From positions 1 to 5,003 of the forward strand of contig NZ_ALEE01000264.1 of assembly GCF_000282995.1 (NCBI RefSeq): 5,003 nt of DNA. Direction: 5' to 3'. The DNA comes from Melaminivora alkalimesophila. GTDB lineage: Bacteria; Pseudomonadota; Gammaproteobacteria; Burkholderiales; Burkholderiaceae_C. Below the pieces are notes generated by a model that saw only the letters and a program-made list of their open reading frames with translations, was not told where the DNA came from and made no database searches. A program made the position numbers and the translations under genes. Below, in pieces: positions 1 through 5,003 of this stretch; position 1 is the first letter of the stretch; the number at the start of each line of letters is the position of its first letter.

Positions 1-936
1 GGCGGCTCCATCCGCCAGCCGGCCAGCCTGTGCGGCATCACCGGCATCAAGCCGACCTACGGCCGCGCCAGCCGCTACGGCATGATCGCCTATGCCTCCA
101 GCCTGGATCAGGCGGGCGTGATGGCGCGCTCGGCCGAGGACTGCGCGCTGCTGCTGAGCCAGCTGTGCGGCCCGGACCTGGAGCGAGACTCCACCAGCCT
201 GGACCGGCCGGCCGAGGATTTCGGCCGCAACCTGGGCGAGGGCATCGAGGGCCTGCGCATCGGCGTGCCGCGCGAATTCCTCGGCGATGGACTGGCGCCG
301 GACGTGCGCGCCGCCGTCGAGGCCGCGCTCCAGGAGTATGAAAGGCTCGGCGCAAAGCGGGTGGAGATCTCCCTGCCGCGCACCGACCTGGCCGTGCCGG
401 TCTACTACATCCTGAGCCCCGCCGAGGCGAGTTCCAACCTGTCGCGCTTCGACGGCGTGCGCTACGGCCACCGCGCCGCACAGTATTCCGACCTGGTGGA
501 CATGTACAGGAAGTCGCGCTCCGAGGCCTTCGGCGAGGAGGTCAAGCGGCGCATCATGATCGGCACCTACGTATTGAGCGAAGGCTATTACGACGCCTAC
601 TACCTGCAGGCGCAGAAGCTGCGGCGCATGATCGCCGACGACCTGCAGCAGGCCTTCACGCAGTGCGACGTGATCGCCGGGCCGGTCTCGCCTACCGTCG
701 CCTGGCCGATCGGTGCCAAGACCGATCCGCTCGCCACCTACCTGGCCGACATCTACACCCTGCCCGCGTCGCTTGCCGGCCTGCCGGCGATGAGCGTGCC
801 GGCGGGCTTCGGCGACGCCGGCATGCCCGTGGGCCTGCAGCTGATCGGCAACCACTTCCAGGAGGCGCGCCTGCTGAACCTCGCGCACCGCCTGCAGCAG
901 GCCACCGACTTCCACCTGCGCCGCCCGGCCGCCTGA
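1..936 (+). CDS. gatA: Asp-tRNA(Asn)/Glu-tRNA(Gln) amidotransferase subunit A, 5'-truncated by window
   Basis: GatA is the amidase-signature subunit of the GatCAB complex. It hydrolyses glutamine to release ammonia, which is channelled to GatB to convert Asp-tRNA(Asn) or Glu-tRNA(Gln) in the cytoplasm. The reading frame is open from base 1 to a TGA at 934-936, giving 311 residues. GatA is usually about 480-495 residues, so roughly 180 N-terminal residues lie upstream, including the catalytic Lys and the cis-Ser of the SSGG motif. The visible part opens with GGSIRQPAS; by family knowledge its Ser (visible residue 3, bases 7-9) is the acyl-enzyme nucleophile. [19 protein letters not shown] and SSLDQAG follow at residues 15-39. 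The C-terminal part carries the typical [11 protein letters not shown] and MPVGLQLIG stretches. No frameshift or internal stop is seen. gatB follows after 23 bp on the same strand, so the two are probably one operon. Identification is secure. Confidence 0.97.
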   Translation, partial: GGSIRQPASLCGITGIKPTYGRASRYGMIAYASSLDQAGVMARSAEDCALLLSQLCGPDLERDSTSLDRPAEDFGRNLGEGIEGLRIGVPREFLGDGLAPDVRAAVEAALQEYERLGAKRVEISLPRTDLAVPVYYILSPAEASSNLSRFDGVRYGHRAAQYSDLVDMYRKSRSEAFGEEVKRRIMIGTYVLSEGYYDAYYLQAQKLRRMIADDLQQAFTQCDVIAGPVSPTVAWPIGAKTDPLATYLADIYTLPASLAGLPAMSVPAGFGDAGMPVGLQLIGNHFQEARLLNLAHRLQQATDFHLRRPAA

Positions 937-959
937 TCCGAGACACCGCCCCGCTTGCC

Positions 960-2408
960 ATGACAGCCAAACTCATCCAGGGCTACGAGGTCGTGATCGG
1001 CTTCGAGACGCACGCCCAGCTGGCCACCGCCAGCAAGATCTTCAGCCGCGCCAGCACCGCCTTCGGCGCACCGCCCAACACCCAGGCCAGCGCCATCGAC
1101 CTGGCCCTGCCCGGCACGCTGCCGGTCATGAACAAAAAGGCGGTGGAATTCGCCATCAGGCTCGGCCTGGCGCTGGGCTCGAACATCGCCCACGAGAGCG
1201 TGTTCGCGCGCAAGAACTATTTCTATCCCGACCTGCCGCACGGCTACCAGATCAGCCAGTTCGACAAGCCGGTGGTGCAGGGCGGCGAGGTGTCGTTCTA
1301 CCTGGGCGGGGAGAAGAAGACCGTGCGCCTGGTGCGTGCGCACCTGGAGGCCGACGCCGGCAAGTCGCTGCACGAGGACTTCGTCGGCATGAGCGGCATC
1401 GACCTGAACCGCGCCGGCACGGCCCTGCTGGAGATCGTGACCGAGCCGGACATGCGCTCGAGCGAGGAAGCCGTGGCCTACGCCAAGGAGTTGCACAAGC
1501 TCGTGACCTGGATCGGCATCTGCGACGGCAACATGCAGGAAGGCTCGTTCCGCTGCGACGCCAACGTCTCGGTGAGAAAGCCCGGCCAGCCGCTGGGCAC
1601 GCGCCGCGAGATCAAGAACCTGAACTCCTTCAGGTACATGCAGCAGGCCATCGACTACGAGATCCGCTGGCAGATCGAGCAGCTCGAGGACGGGCACAGG
1701 ATCGAGCAGGCCACCGTGCTGTTCGACCCCGACACCGGCGAGACGCGCGCCATGCGCACCAAGGAAGACGCCGCCGACTACCGCTACTTCCCCGACCCGG
1801 ACCTGCCGCCGCTGGTGATTGCGCCCGGCTGGATCGACGAGGTGCGCGCCACCATGCCGGAGCTGCCGCGCGCCATGGCGGCGCGCTTCGTCGAGCAATA
1901 CGGCCTGCCCGAGTACGACGCGACCACGCTCACGCAGAGTTTGGGCCTGGCGGCCTATTTCGAGGACGCGGCACGTGCTTGCGGCCAGCCGAAACTGGCC
2001 AGCAACTGGGTCATGGGCGAGATCTCGCGCCGGCTCAATGCCGAGGAAATCGGCATGGATGCGGTCAAAGTCTCCAGCGCCCAGCTCGCGGCATTGATCG
2101 CCCGCATCCACGACGGCACCATCAGCCACAACGCCGCGCGCCAGGTGTTCGACGCGCTTTGGGGCGGCGAAGGCCAGGACGTCGATGCGCTGATCGAGGC
2201 CAAGGGCCTCAGGCAGATGCAGGATGCCGGCGCGCTGGAGGCCATCGTCGACGAGGTCATCGCCGCCAACCCGGGCAACGTCGAGCAGTACCGCGCCGGC
2301 AAGGACAAGGCCTTCAACGCCCTGGTGGGCCAGGTCATGAAGGCCAGCAAGGGCAAGGCCAACCCGCAGCAGGTGAACGCGCTGCTCAAGGCGCGGCTGG
2401 GCAGCTGA
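960..2408 (+). CDS. gatB: Asp-tRNA(Asn)/Glu-tRNA(Gln) amidotransferase subunit B
   Basis: GatB binds the misacylated tRNA, phosphorylates the Asp/Glu side chain with ATP and amidates it with ammonia from GatA. The protein has 482 residues, the normal family length. The start is ATG at 960, giving [20 protein letters not shown]. The open frame runs back to 663, but that part is only gatA read in another frame. Cradle-domain motifs include FETH (Glu16 and His18, expected metal ligands), [14 protein letters not shown] at 87-100, HLEADAGK near 128-135, the family signature [17 protein letters not shown] at 148-164, [26 protein letters not shown] near 220 and [12 protein letters not shown] near 274. 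The helical and YqeY-like tRNA-binding tail fills roughly residues 335-482 and ends [10 protein letters not shown]. No good Shine-Dalgarno site lies before the ATG, which fits translational coupling to gatA 23 bp upstream. It converges on the DUF4124 gene. Confidence 0.98.
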   Translation: MTAKLIQGYEVVIGFETHAQLATASKIFSRASTAFGAPPNTQASAIDLALPGTLPVMNKKAVEFAIRLGLALGSNIAHESVFARKNYFYPDLPHGYQISQFDKPVVQGGEVSFYLGGEKKTVRLVRAHLEADAGKSLHEDFVGMSGIDLNRAGTALLEIVTEPDMRSSEEAVAYAKELHKLVTWIGICDGNMQEGSFRCDANVSVRKPGQPLGTRREIKNLNSFRYMQQAIDYEIRWQIEQLEDGHRIEQATVLFDPDTGETRAMRTKEDAADYRYFPDPDLPPLVIAPGWIDEVRATMPELPRAMAARFVEQYGLPEYDATTLTQSLGLAAYFEDAARACGQPKLASNWVMGEISRRLNAEEIGMDAVKVSSAQLAALIARIHDGTISHNAARQVFDALWGGEGQDVDALIEAKGLRQMQDAGALEAIVDEVIAANPGNVEQYRAGKDKAFNALVGQVMKASKGKANPQQVNALLKARLGS

Positions 2409-2417
2409 GGAAACACG

Positions 2418-2444
2418 GCCGCGCCCGGCGCCGCGGCGCGCGGC
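2418..2444. terminator. GC-rich hairpin in convergent gatB / DUF4124 gap, possible terminator
   Basis: GCCGCGC at 2418-2424 is the exact reverse complement of GCGCGGC at 2438-2444. The enclosed bases can add a three-pair inner stem (CCG 2425-2427 with CGG 2434-2436) if C2437 is bulged. It sits 9 bp after the gatB stop and 33 bp beyond the stop of the minus-strand gene, so it could end either transcript. The plus-strand side has no T tract. The minus-strand side has only a short TGTTT after the stem. It is therefore at best a weak or bidirectional intrinsic terminator, and in DNA this GC-rich such a stem can arise by chance. Confidence 0.35.
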
Positions 2445-2477
2445 GACCAACCGCGACCTGTGGGGCCGAGGCCGGCC

Positions 2478-3170
2478 TCAGTTGGCGCTGGATGCCCCAG
2501 GCGGCGCCCAGCGCTCGGCCGCCGCACGCTGCGCCGCCCAGAGCCGGCGCAAGAGGGCCAGCTCGGCGTCGAAACGCTGCTGCACGCGCTCGCGTTCCTG
2601 CTCCTGCAGGGCGATGAAGCGCTGCTGCTCGCGCACGCCCAACTCGTTGTCGGCGTATTGGCGCTGCAGCTTGGCCGGCGCTTTGGACAGGTCGCCGTCG
2701 TAGAACTCCAGCTCGACGTCGAGGCGCTTCTTCTCGGCCGCCAGTTCCGAGATGCGCTGGCGTGCCACGGCCGTCACCTCGCTGACCTGGGCCAGCGCCT
2801 GCTCGCGCTCGGCCTGGTGGCTCGCCTCGTCGGGGTAGCGCGTGACCAGGGCGCGTTCGCGCCGGCGCTCCTCGGCCACGCGCGCCCGCTCCTGGGCCTC
2901 GGCGCGGCGCCTTTGCTCCAGCGCGGCGCGTTCGTGCTCGGTCAGCGTGGGGCCGATGCGCCGGCGCTCGGTGCCGGTGTGGTCCAGCACGCGCTGCTCG
3001 CGGTCGATGCACTCGGCAATGGGCCGGTCCGAGGTCAGGCGCCGACCGAGCTTGTCGATGCAGGTGTAGACCTCCACGGGCCCCTTGCCCTGCTGCGCGT
3101 GCGCCGCGGCAGCTGCCAGGCCCAGCCCGATCAGCACCCCCCGCCATCCTTGTCGTACAAGCGTTCTCAA
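2478..3170 (-). CDS. Exported DUF4124 domain protein with long charged helical tail
   Basis: No function is known for this protein; the N-terminal domain is a recalled match to DUF4124, common in proteobacterial envelope proteins. The product has 230 residues. Residues 1-25 form a signal peptide: MRTLVRQGWR, a hydrophobic stretch VLIGLGLAAAAA, then an AHA site with cleavage likely before Gln26. The domain follows at about 33-75: VYTCIDKLGRRLTSDRPI, with Cys37 and Cys54, which could form a disulfide in the periplasm. Residues 78-215 are rich in Glu, Arg, Gln and Ala with few helix breakers, suggesting a long helix or coiled coil; FYDGDLSKAPAKLQRQYADN (156-175) interrupts it. The C-terminus is ERWAPPGASSAN. 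The start chosen is TTG at 3170-3168, because AGGAG lies 5 bases before it and the signal peptide begins there; the longer frame to 3440 would overlap pyrE by 218 bp. It lies 52 bp after pyrE on the same strand, so cotranscription is likely. Confidence 0.88.
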   Translation of the reverse strand: MRTLVRQGWRGVLIGLGLAAAAAHAQQGKGPVEVYTCIDKLGRRLTSDRPIAECIDREQRVLDHTGTERRRIGPTLTEHERAALEQRRRAEAQERARVAEERRRERALVTRYPDEASHQAEREQALAQVSEVTAVARQRISELAAEKKRLDVELEFYDGDLSKAPAKLQRQYADNELGVREQQRFIALQEQERERVQQRFDAELALLRRLWAAQRAAAERWAPPGASSAN

Positions 3171-3175
3171 GCCAG

Positions 3176-3180
3176 CTCCT
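3176..3180 (-). promoter_or_regulatory. Shine-Dalgarno site deciding the TTG start of the DUF4124 gene
   Basis: Read on the minus strand, AGGAG (3180 to 3176) is followed by CTGGC and then TTG at 3170-3168. This is a near-ideal ribosome-binding site with a 5-base spacer. No ATG occurs at a suitable place in this frame between the pyrE stop and the signal peptide, so this site supports the non-ATG start. Confidence 0.75.
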
Positions 3181-3222
3181 GCCCTAGAACCATGCGGGTG
3201 GCGGCCGGGCGCCGCGTGGCGC

Positions 3223-3948
3223 TCAGCCCTCCACCCCGTAGCGCTGGCGGTAGGCCAGCACGCGTTCACGGTGCGCGCGCATCTGCGCGCCCGCCCCGCT
3301 TGCCGAAAGATATTGCAACAAGTCTGCCAGGGTGGCGATGGCACAGACCCGCAGGCCCAGGACGTCGCGCACGTACTGCACCGCGCTGTGCTCCACGTCG
3401 CGCCCGTCCTCGGTCGCCTTTTCCTGCCGATCCAGGGCAATGGCCATGGCGTGGGGCTCGGCGCCGGCGGCGCGGATCAGCGCGATCGACTCGCGTGCGG
3501 CCGTGCCGGCGCTCATCACGTCGTCGATGATCAGCACGCGCCCGGCCAGCGGCGCGCCGACGAGCTGGCCGCCCTCGCCGTGGTCCTTGGCCTCCTTGCG
3601 GTTGTAGGCAAATGGCACATTGCGCCCGCGCCGCGCCAGCTCCACCGCCACCGCCGCGGCCAGCGGGATGCCCTTGTAGGCCGGGCCGAAGACCATGTCG
3701 AACTGCACGCCACTGTCCAGCAGGGCCTGCGCATAGAATTGCGCCAGCTGCCCCAGCTTGGCGCCGTCATCGAACAGACCGGCGTTGAAGAAGTACGGGC
3801 TCATGCGCCCGGCCTTGGTCTTGAACTCGCCAAAGCGCAGCACCCCCGCCTCGACGGCAAAACGCACGAAGTCCTGCGCCAGGCGCGCCGCCTGCGGCCC
3901 TGGCGCGTTGTCCTGCCCGCCCTCCGAGGCGGCGCTCTGATTCAGCAT
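3223..3948 (-). CDS. pyrE: Orotate phosphoribosyltransferase
   Basis: PyrE joins orotate and PRPP to make orotidine 5'-monophosphate, the fifth step of de novo UMP synthesis, in the cytoplasm as a dimer. The product has 241 residues; E. coli PyrE has 213. Visible motifs are FGEFKTKAGRMSPYFFNAGLF (from residue 39, orotate-side region), FGPAYKGIPLA (87-97), FAYNRKEAKDHGEGG (113-127, the flexible catalytic loop with its Lys residues) and VLIIDDVMSAGTAARE (138-153, the PRPP-binding motif). ALDRQEKA is at 171-178 and the C-terminus ends AYRQRYGVEG. The start is ATG at 3948-3946, with AGGGA seven bases upstream. The frame continues to an ATG at 4011, but that part lies inside xthA and looks like antisense reading. 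The first ~22 residues (MLNQSAASEGGQDN...) are low in complexity and account for most of the extra length. It is divergent from xthA and 52 bp upstream of the DUF4124 gene. Confidence 0.96.
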   Translation of the reverse strand: MLNQSAASEGGQDNAPGPQAARLAQDFVRFAVEAGVLRFGEFKTKAGRMSPYFFNAGLFDDGAKLGQLAQFYAQALLDSGVQFDMVFGPAYKGIPLAAAVAVELARRGRNVPFAYNRKEAKDHGEGGQLVGAPLAGRVLIIDDVMSAGTAARESIALIRAAGAEPHAMAIALDRQEKATEDGRDVEHSAVQYVRDVLGLRVCAIATLADLLQYLSASGAGAQMRAHRERVLAYRQRYGVEG

Positions 3949-4762
3949 GGATCCATCCCTGTTCAAACTCACCAGCCTCAACCTCAACGGCATCCGTTCG
4001 GCCGCCTCCAAGGGGCTCGAGCCTTGGCTGGAGCAGTACCGCCCGGATTGTATTTGCGTGCAGGAGGTGCGCTGCCAGGCAGCCGACCTGCAGGGCCGCT
4101 TCGAGCAGCTGGCGGGCCTGCAGGGCCATTTCCACTTCGCCCAGAGGAAGGGCTATTCCGGCGTCGGCATCTACACGCGGCACGAGCCCAGCGACGTGCG
4201 CGTGGGCTACGGCTGCGGCGAGTTCGACCCGGAAGGCCGCTACCTGGAGCTGCGCTTTGACACCCCGACGCGCCGCCTGTCGATCATCAGCGTCTATTTC
4301 CCGAGCGGCTCCTCAGGCGAAGAGCGCCAGCTGGCCAAGTTCCGCTTCCTGGACAATTTCCACCCGCACCTGATGCGCCTCAAGGCCGAGCGCGAGTTCA
4401 TCCTGTGCGGCGACATCAACATCGCCCACAGCCAGGCGGACCTCAAGAACTGGCGCAGCAACCAGAAGAACAGCGGCTTCCTGCCCGAGGAGCGCGCCTG
4501 GATGACAAAATTGTTGCACCCGACTGACCCGACGGGCGGCCTGGTGGACGTTTACCGCCACCTGAAGCCCCACACCACCGACGAGTGCTACACCTGGTGG
4601 AGCAACCGCGGCCAGGCCTACGCCAACAACGTGGGCTGGCGCCTGGACTACCACCTGGCGACGCCCGCCCTGGCGCAGCTCGCGCGCACCGAACACATCT
4701 ACAAGGACCAGAAGTTCAGCGACCACGCGCCCATCACGGTGGGCTACGAACTGGCGCTGTGA
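3947..4762 (+). CDS. xthA: Exodeoxyribonuclease III family AP endonuclease
   Basis: Exonuclease III family enzymes cleave DNA at abasic sites and remove 3' blocking groups and 3' mononucleotides in base-excision repair. The product has 271 residues, close to the 268 of E. coli ExoIII. Family residues are all present: SLNLNGIRSA with Asn12, CVQEV with the metal-binding Glu40, GYSGVGIYTR (69-78), VYFPSGS with Tyr117, LCGDINIAH with Asp156 and Asn158, NSGFLPEERAWM (175-186), WRLDYHLAT with Asp234, and SDHAPI with the catalytic His260. The ATG at 3947 is the first possible start, since a TGA in the same frame lies at 3938-3940. No Shine-Dalgarno site is seen at normal distance (GAGG at 3926-3929 is 17 bases away). 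The CTG at 3959, giving LFKLTSLN, is a possible but less likely alternative. An MBL-fold gene follows after 17 bp and is probably cotranscribed. The two bases 3947-3948 overlap the divergent pyrE start. Confidence 0.96.
   Translation: MDPSLFKLTSLNLNGIRSAASKGLEPWLEQYRPDCICVQEVRCQAADLQGRFEQLAGLQGHFHFAQRKGYSGVGIYTRHEPSDVRVGYGCGEFDPEGRYLELRFDTPTRRLSIISVYFPSGSSGEERQLAKFRFLDNFHPHLMRLKAEREFILCGDINIAHSQADLKNWRSNQKNSGFLPEERAWMTKLLHPTDPTGGLVDVYRHLKPHTTDECYTWWSNRGQAYANNVGWRLDYHLATPALAQLARTEHIYKDQKFSDHAPITVGYELAL
3956..3960 (-). promoter_or_regulatory. Probable pyrE ribosome-binding site, inside xthA codons 4-5
   Basis: On the minus strand AGGGA (3960 to 3956) precedes the pyrE ATG at 3948 with a 7-base spacer. 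It is an imperfect Shine-Dalgarno match but at the right distance. Because xthA starts at 3947 on the other strand, this site overlaps xthA coding sequence. Confidence 0.45.
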
Positions 4763-4769
4763 CCGGCCC

Positions 4770-4773
4770 GGAG
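4770..4773 (+). promoter_or_regulatory. Shine-Dalgarno site of the MBL-fold gene
   Basis: GGAG at 4770-4773 is followed by AACCAC and the ATG at 4780-4782, a normal 6-base spacer. It lies within the 17 bp between the xthA stop and the next start, consistent with translation from one xthA-led transcript. Confidence 0.6.
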
Positions 4774-4779
4774 AACCAC

Positions 4780-5003
4780 ATGCTGCACTACCACACCATC
4801 CCCGTCACGCCCTTCCAGCAGAACTGCTCGCTCGTCTGGTGCGACCAGACCATGGAGGGCGCCGTGATCGACCCGGGCGGCGAGCTGGAACGCATCGAGG
4901 CCGAGGCCGCGCGCCGCGGCATCCGGCTTGCCGCCATCTGGCTGACCCACGCGCACATCGACCACGCCGGCGGCGCCGGCGAGCTGGCCGAGCGGCTGGG
5001 GCT
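4780..5003 (+). CDS. MBL-fold metallohydrolase (glyoxalase II-like / YcbL-like), 3'-truncated by window
   Basis: The first 74 codons of a metallo-beta-lactamase-fold hydrolase are visible before the window ends. The protein begins MLHYHTIPVTPFQQN and continues with AVIDPGGELERI (residues 28-39), the usual early strand-turn with a conserved Asp-Pro-Gly. It then reaches THAHIDHAGG (56-65), the HxHxDH metal-binding signature (His57, His59, Asp61, His62). The start FxxNCSLVW-type pattern and DPGG resemble the YcbL and glyoxalase II-like branch, so a thioester hydrolase acting on a compound such as S-lactoylglutathione is possible. The substrate cannot be told from this fragment. The remaining metal ligands and the C-terminal part lie outside. 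The ATG at 4780 is supported by GGAG six bases upstream. The gene lies 17 bp after xthA on the same strand. Confidence 0.9.
   Translation, partial: MLHYHTIPVTPFQQNCSLVWCDQTMEGAVIDPGGELERIEAEAARRGIRLAAIWLTHAHIDHAGGAGELAERLG

Noticed and set aside
753..2450. A 565-codon open frame on the minus strand, antisense to the end of gatA and nearly all of gatB
   Set aside because: Long stop-free antisense frames are expected in GC-rich genes with strong codon bias. The translation is low in complexity with no recognisable domain, and the plus strand encodes a full canonical GatB.
2386..3147. Minus-strand frame starting at an ATG (3147) close to the start of the DUF4124 gene
   Set aside because: Its translation is Arg/Ala/Gly-rich without motifs, and it runs into the 3' end of gatB. 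The overlapping frame from TTG 3170 has a signal peptide and the domain pattern.
3209..3222. Small hairpin GCGCC-ACGC-GGCGC just after the pyrE stop on the minus strand, as a terminator between pyrE and the DUF4124 gene
   Set aside because: The stem is only 5 bp with no T tract, and the downstream gene has a strong ribosome-binding site within 52 bp, so cotranscription is more likely.
3942..3956. A four-codon minus-strand reading frame (ATG at 3956, MDPC then TGA) overlapping the pyrE start, as a possible regulatory leader peptide
   Set aside because: It arises simply because ATGGATCCAT is a palindrome. There is no separate ribosome-binding site for it and nothing resembling an attenuator.
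4087..4127. An 11-bp direct repeat CCTGCAGGGCC in xthA, copies at 4087-4097 and 4117-4127
   Set aside because: It encodes Leu-Gln-Gly twice, 10 codons apart, using favoured codons. There is no third copy or other sign of a repeat unit, so chance is sufficient.
3085..4260. A 391-codon open frame on the plus strand antisense to pyrE and running into xthA
   Set aside because: It is another GC-rich shadow. Its translation has no recognisable motif, while the minus strand encodes all PyrE motifs and the other plus-strand frame encodes XthA.
1..5003. A hidden novel system (defence island, mobile element, CRISPR, retron-like RNA)
   Set aside because: Known housekeeping families fill all but about 160 bp of the window. 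No repeat arrays, inverted terminal repeats, transposase or integrase motifs, or composition breaks were seen.

Overview
This GC-rich 5 kb window looks like an ordinary piece of bacterial core chromosome, most likely from a betaproteobacterium of the order Burkholderiales and perhaps the family Comamonadaceae. That placement is inferred from recalled protein similarity (the GatB N-terminus, the XthA core motifs, the DUF4124 protein) and from gene order. It was not checked by any search. Almost every base is coding; the largest gap between genes is about 70 bp. There are no tRNA or rRNA genes, insertion sequences, CRISPR arrays or phage genes.

Layout: (1) bases 1-936, plus strand, hold the 3' two-thirds of gatA, cut by the window edge just before the catalytic serine motif. 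(2) Bases 960-2408, plus strand, hold complete gatB. These are two of the three subunits of the Asp-tRNA(Asn)/Glu-tRNA(Gln) amidotransferase; gatC is expected upstream, outside the window. (3) Bases 2409-2477 are a short, very GC-rich convergent gap with a hairpin. (4) Bases 2478-3170, minus strand, hold a secreted or periplasmic DUF4124-type protein with a long charged helical tail, starting at TTG behind a strong Shine-Dalgarno site. (5) Bases 3223-3948, minus strand, hold pyrE, which lies upstream of the DUF4124 gene and is probably cotranscribed with it. (6) Bases 3947-4762, plus strand, hold xthA (exonuclease III family), divergent from pyrE; the two ATG start codons share bases. (7) Bases 4780-5003, plus strand, hold the start of an MBL-fold metallohydrolase that probably forms an operon with xthA and is cut by the window end.

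The genes belong to separate housekeeping tasks: aminoacyl-tRNA maturation (gatAB), de novo pyrimidine synthesis (pyrE) and base-excision DNA repair (xthA). An envelope protein of unknown role and a probable glyoxalase II-like hydrolase complete the set. I see no evidence of a novel multi-gene system. The most unusual point is the pyrE/xthA head-to-head junction, where both start codons fall in one CATG, so each gene's ribosome-binding and promoter region must lie inside, or on the far side of, its neighbour's 5' coding sequence.
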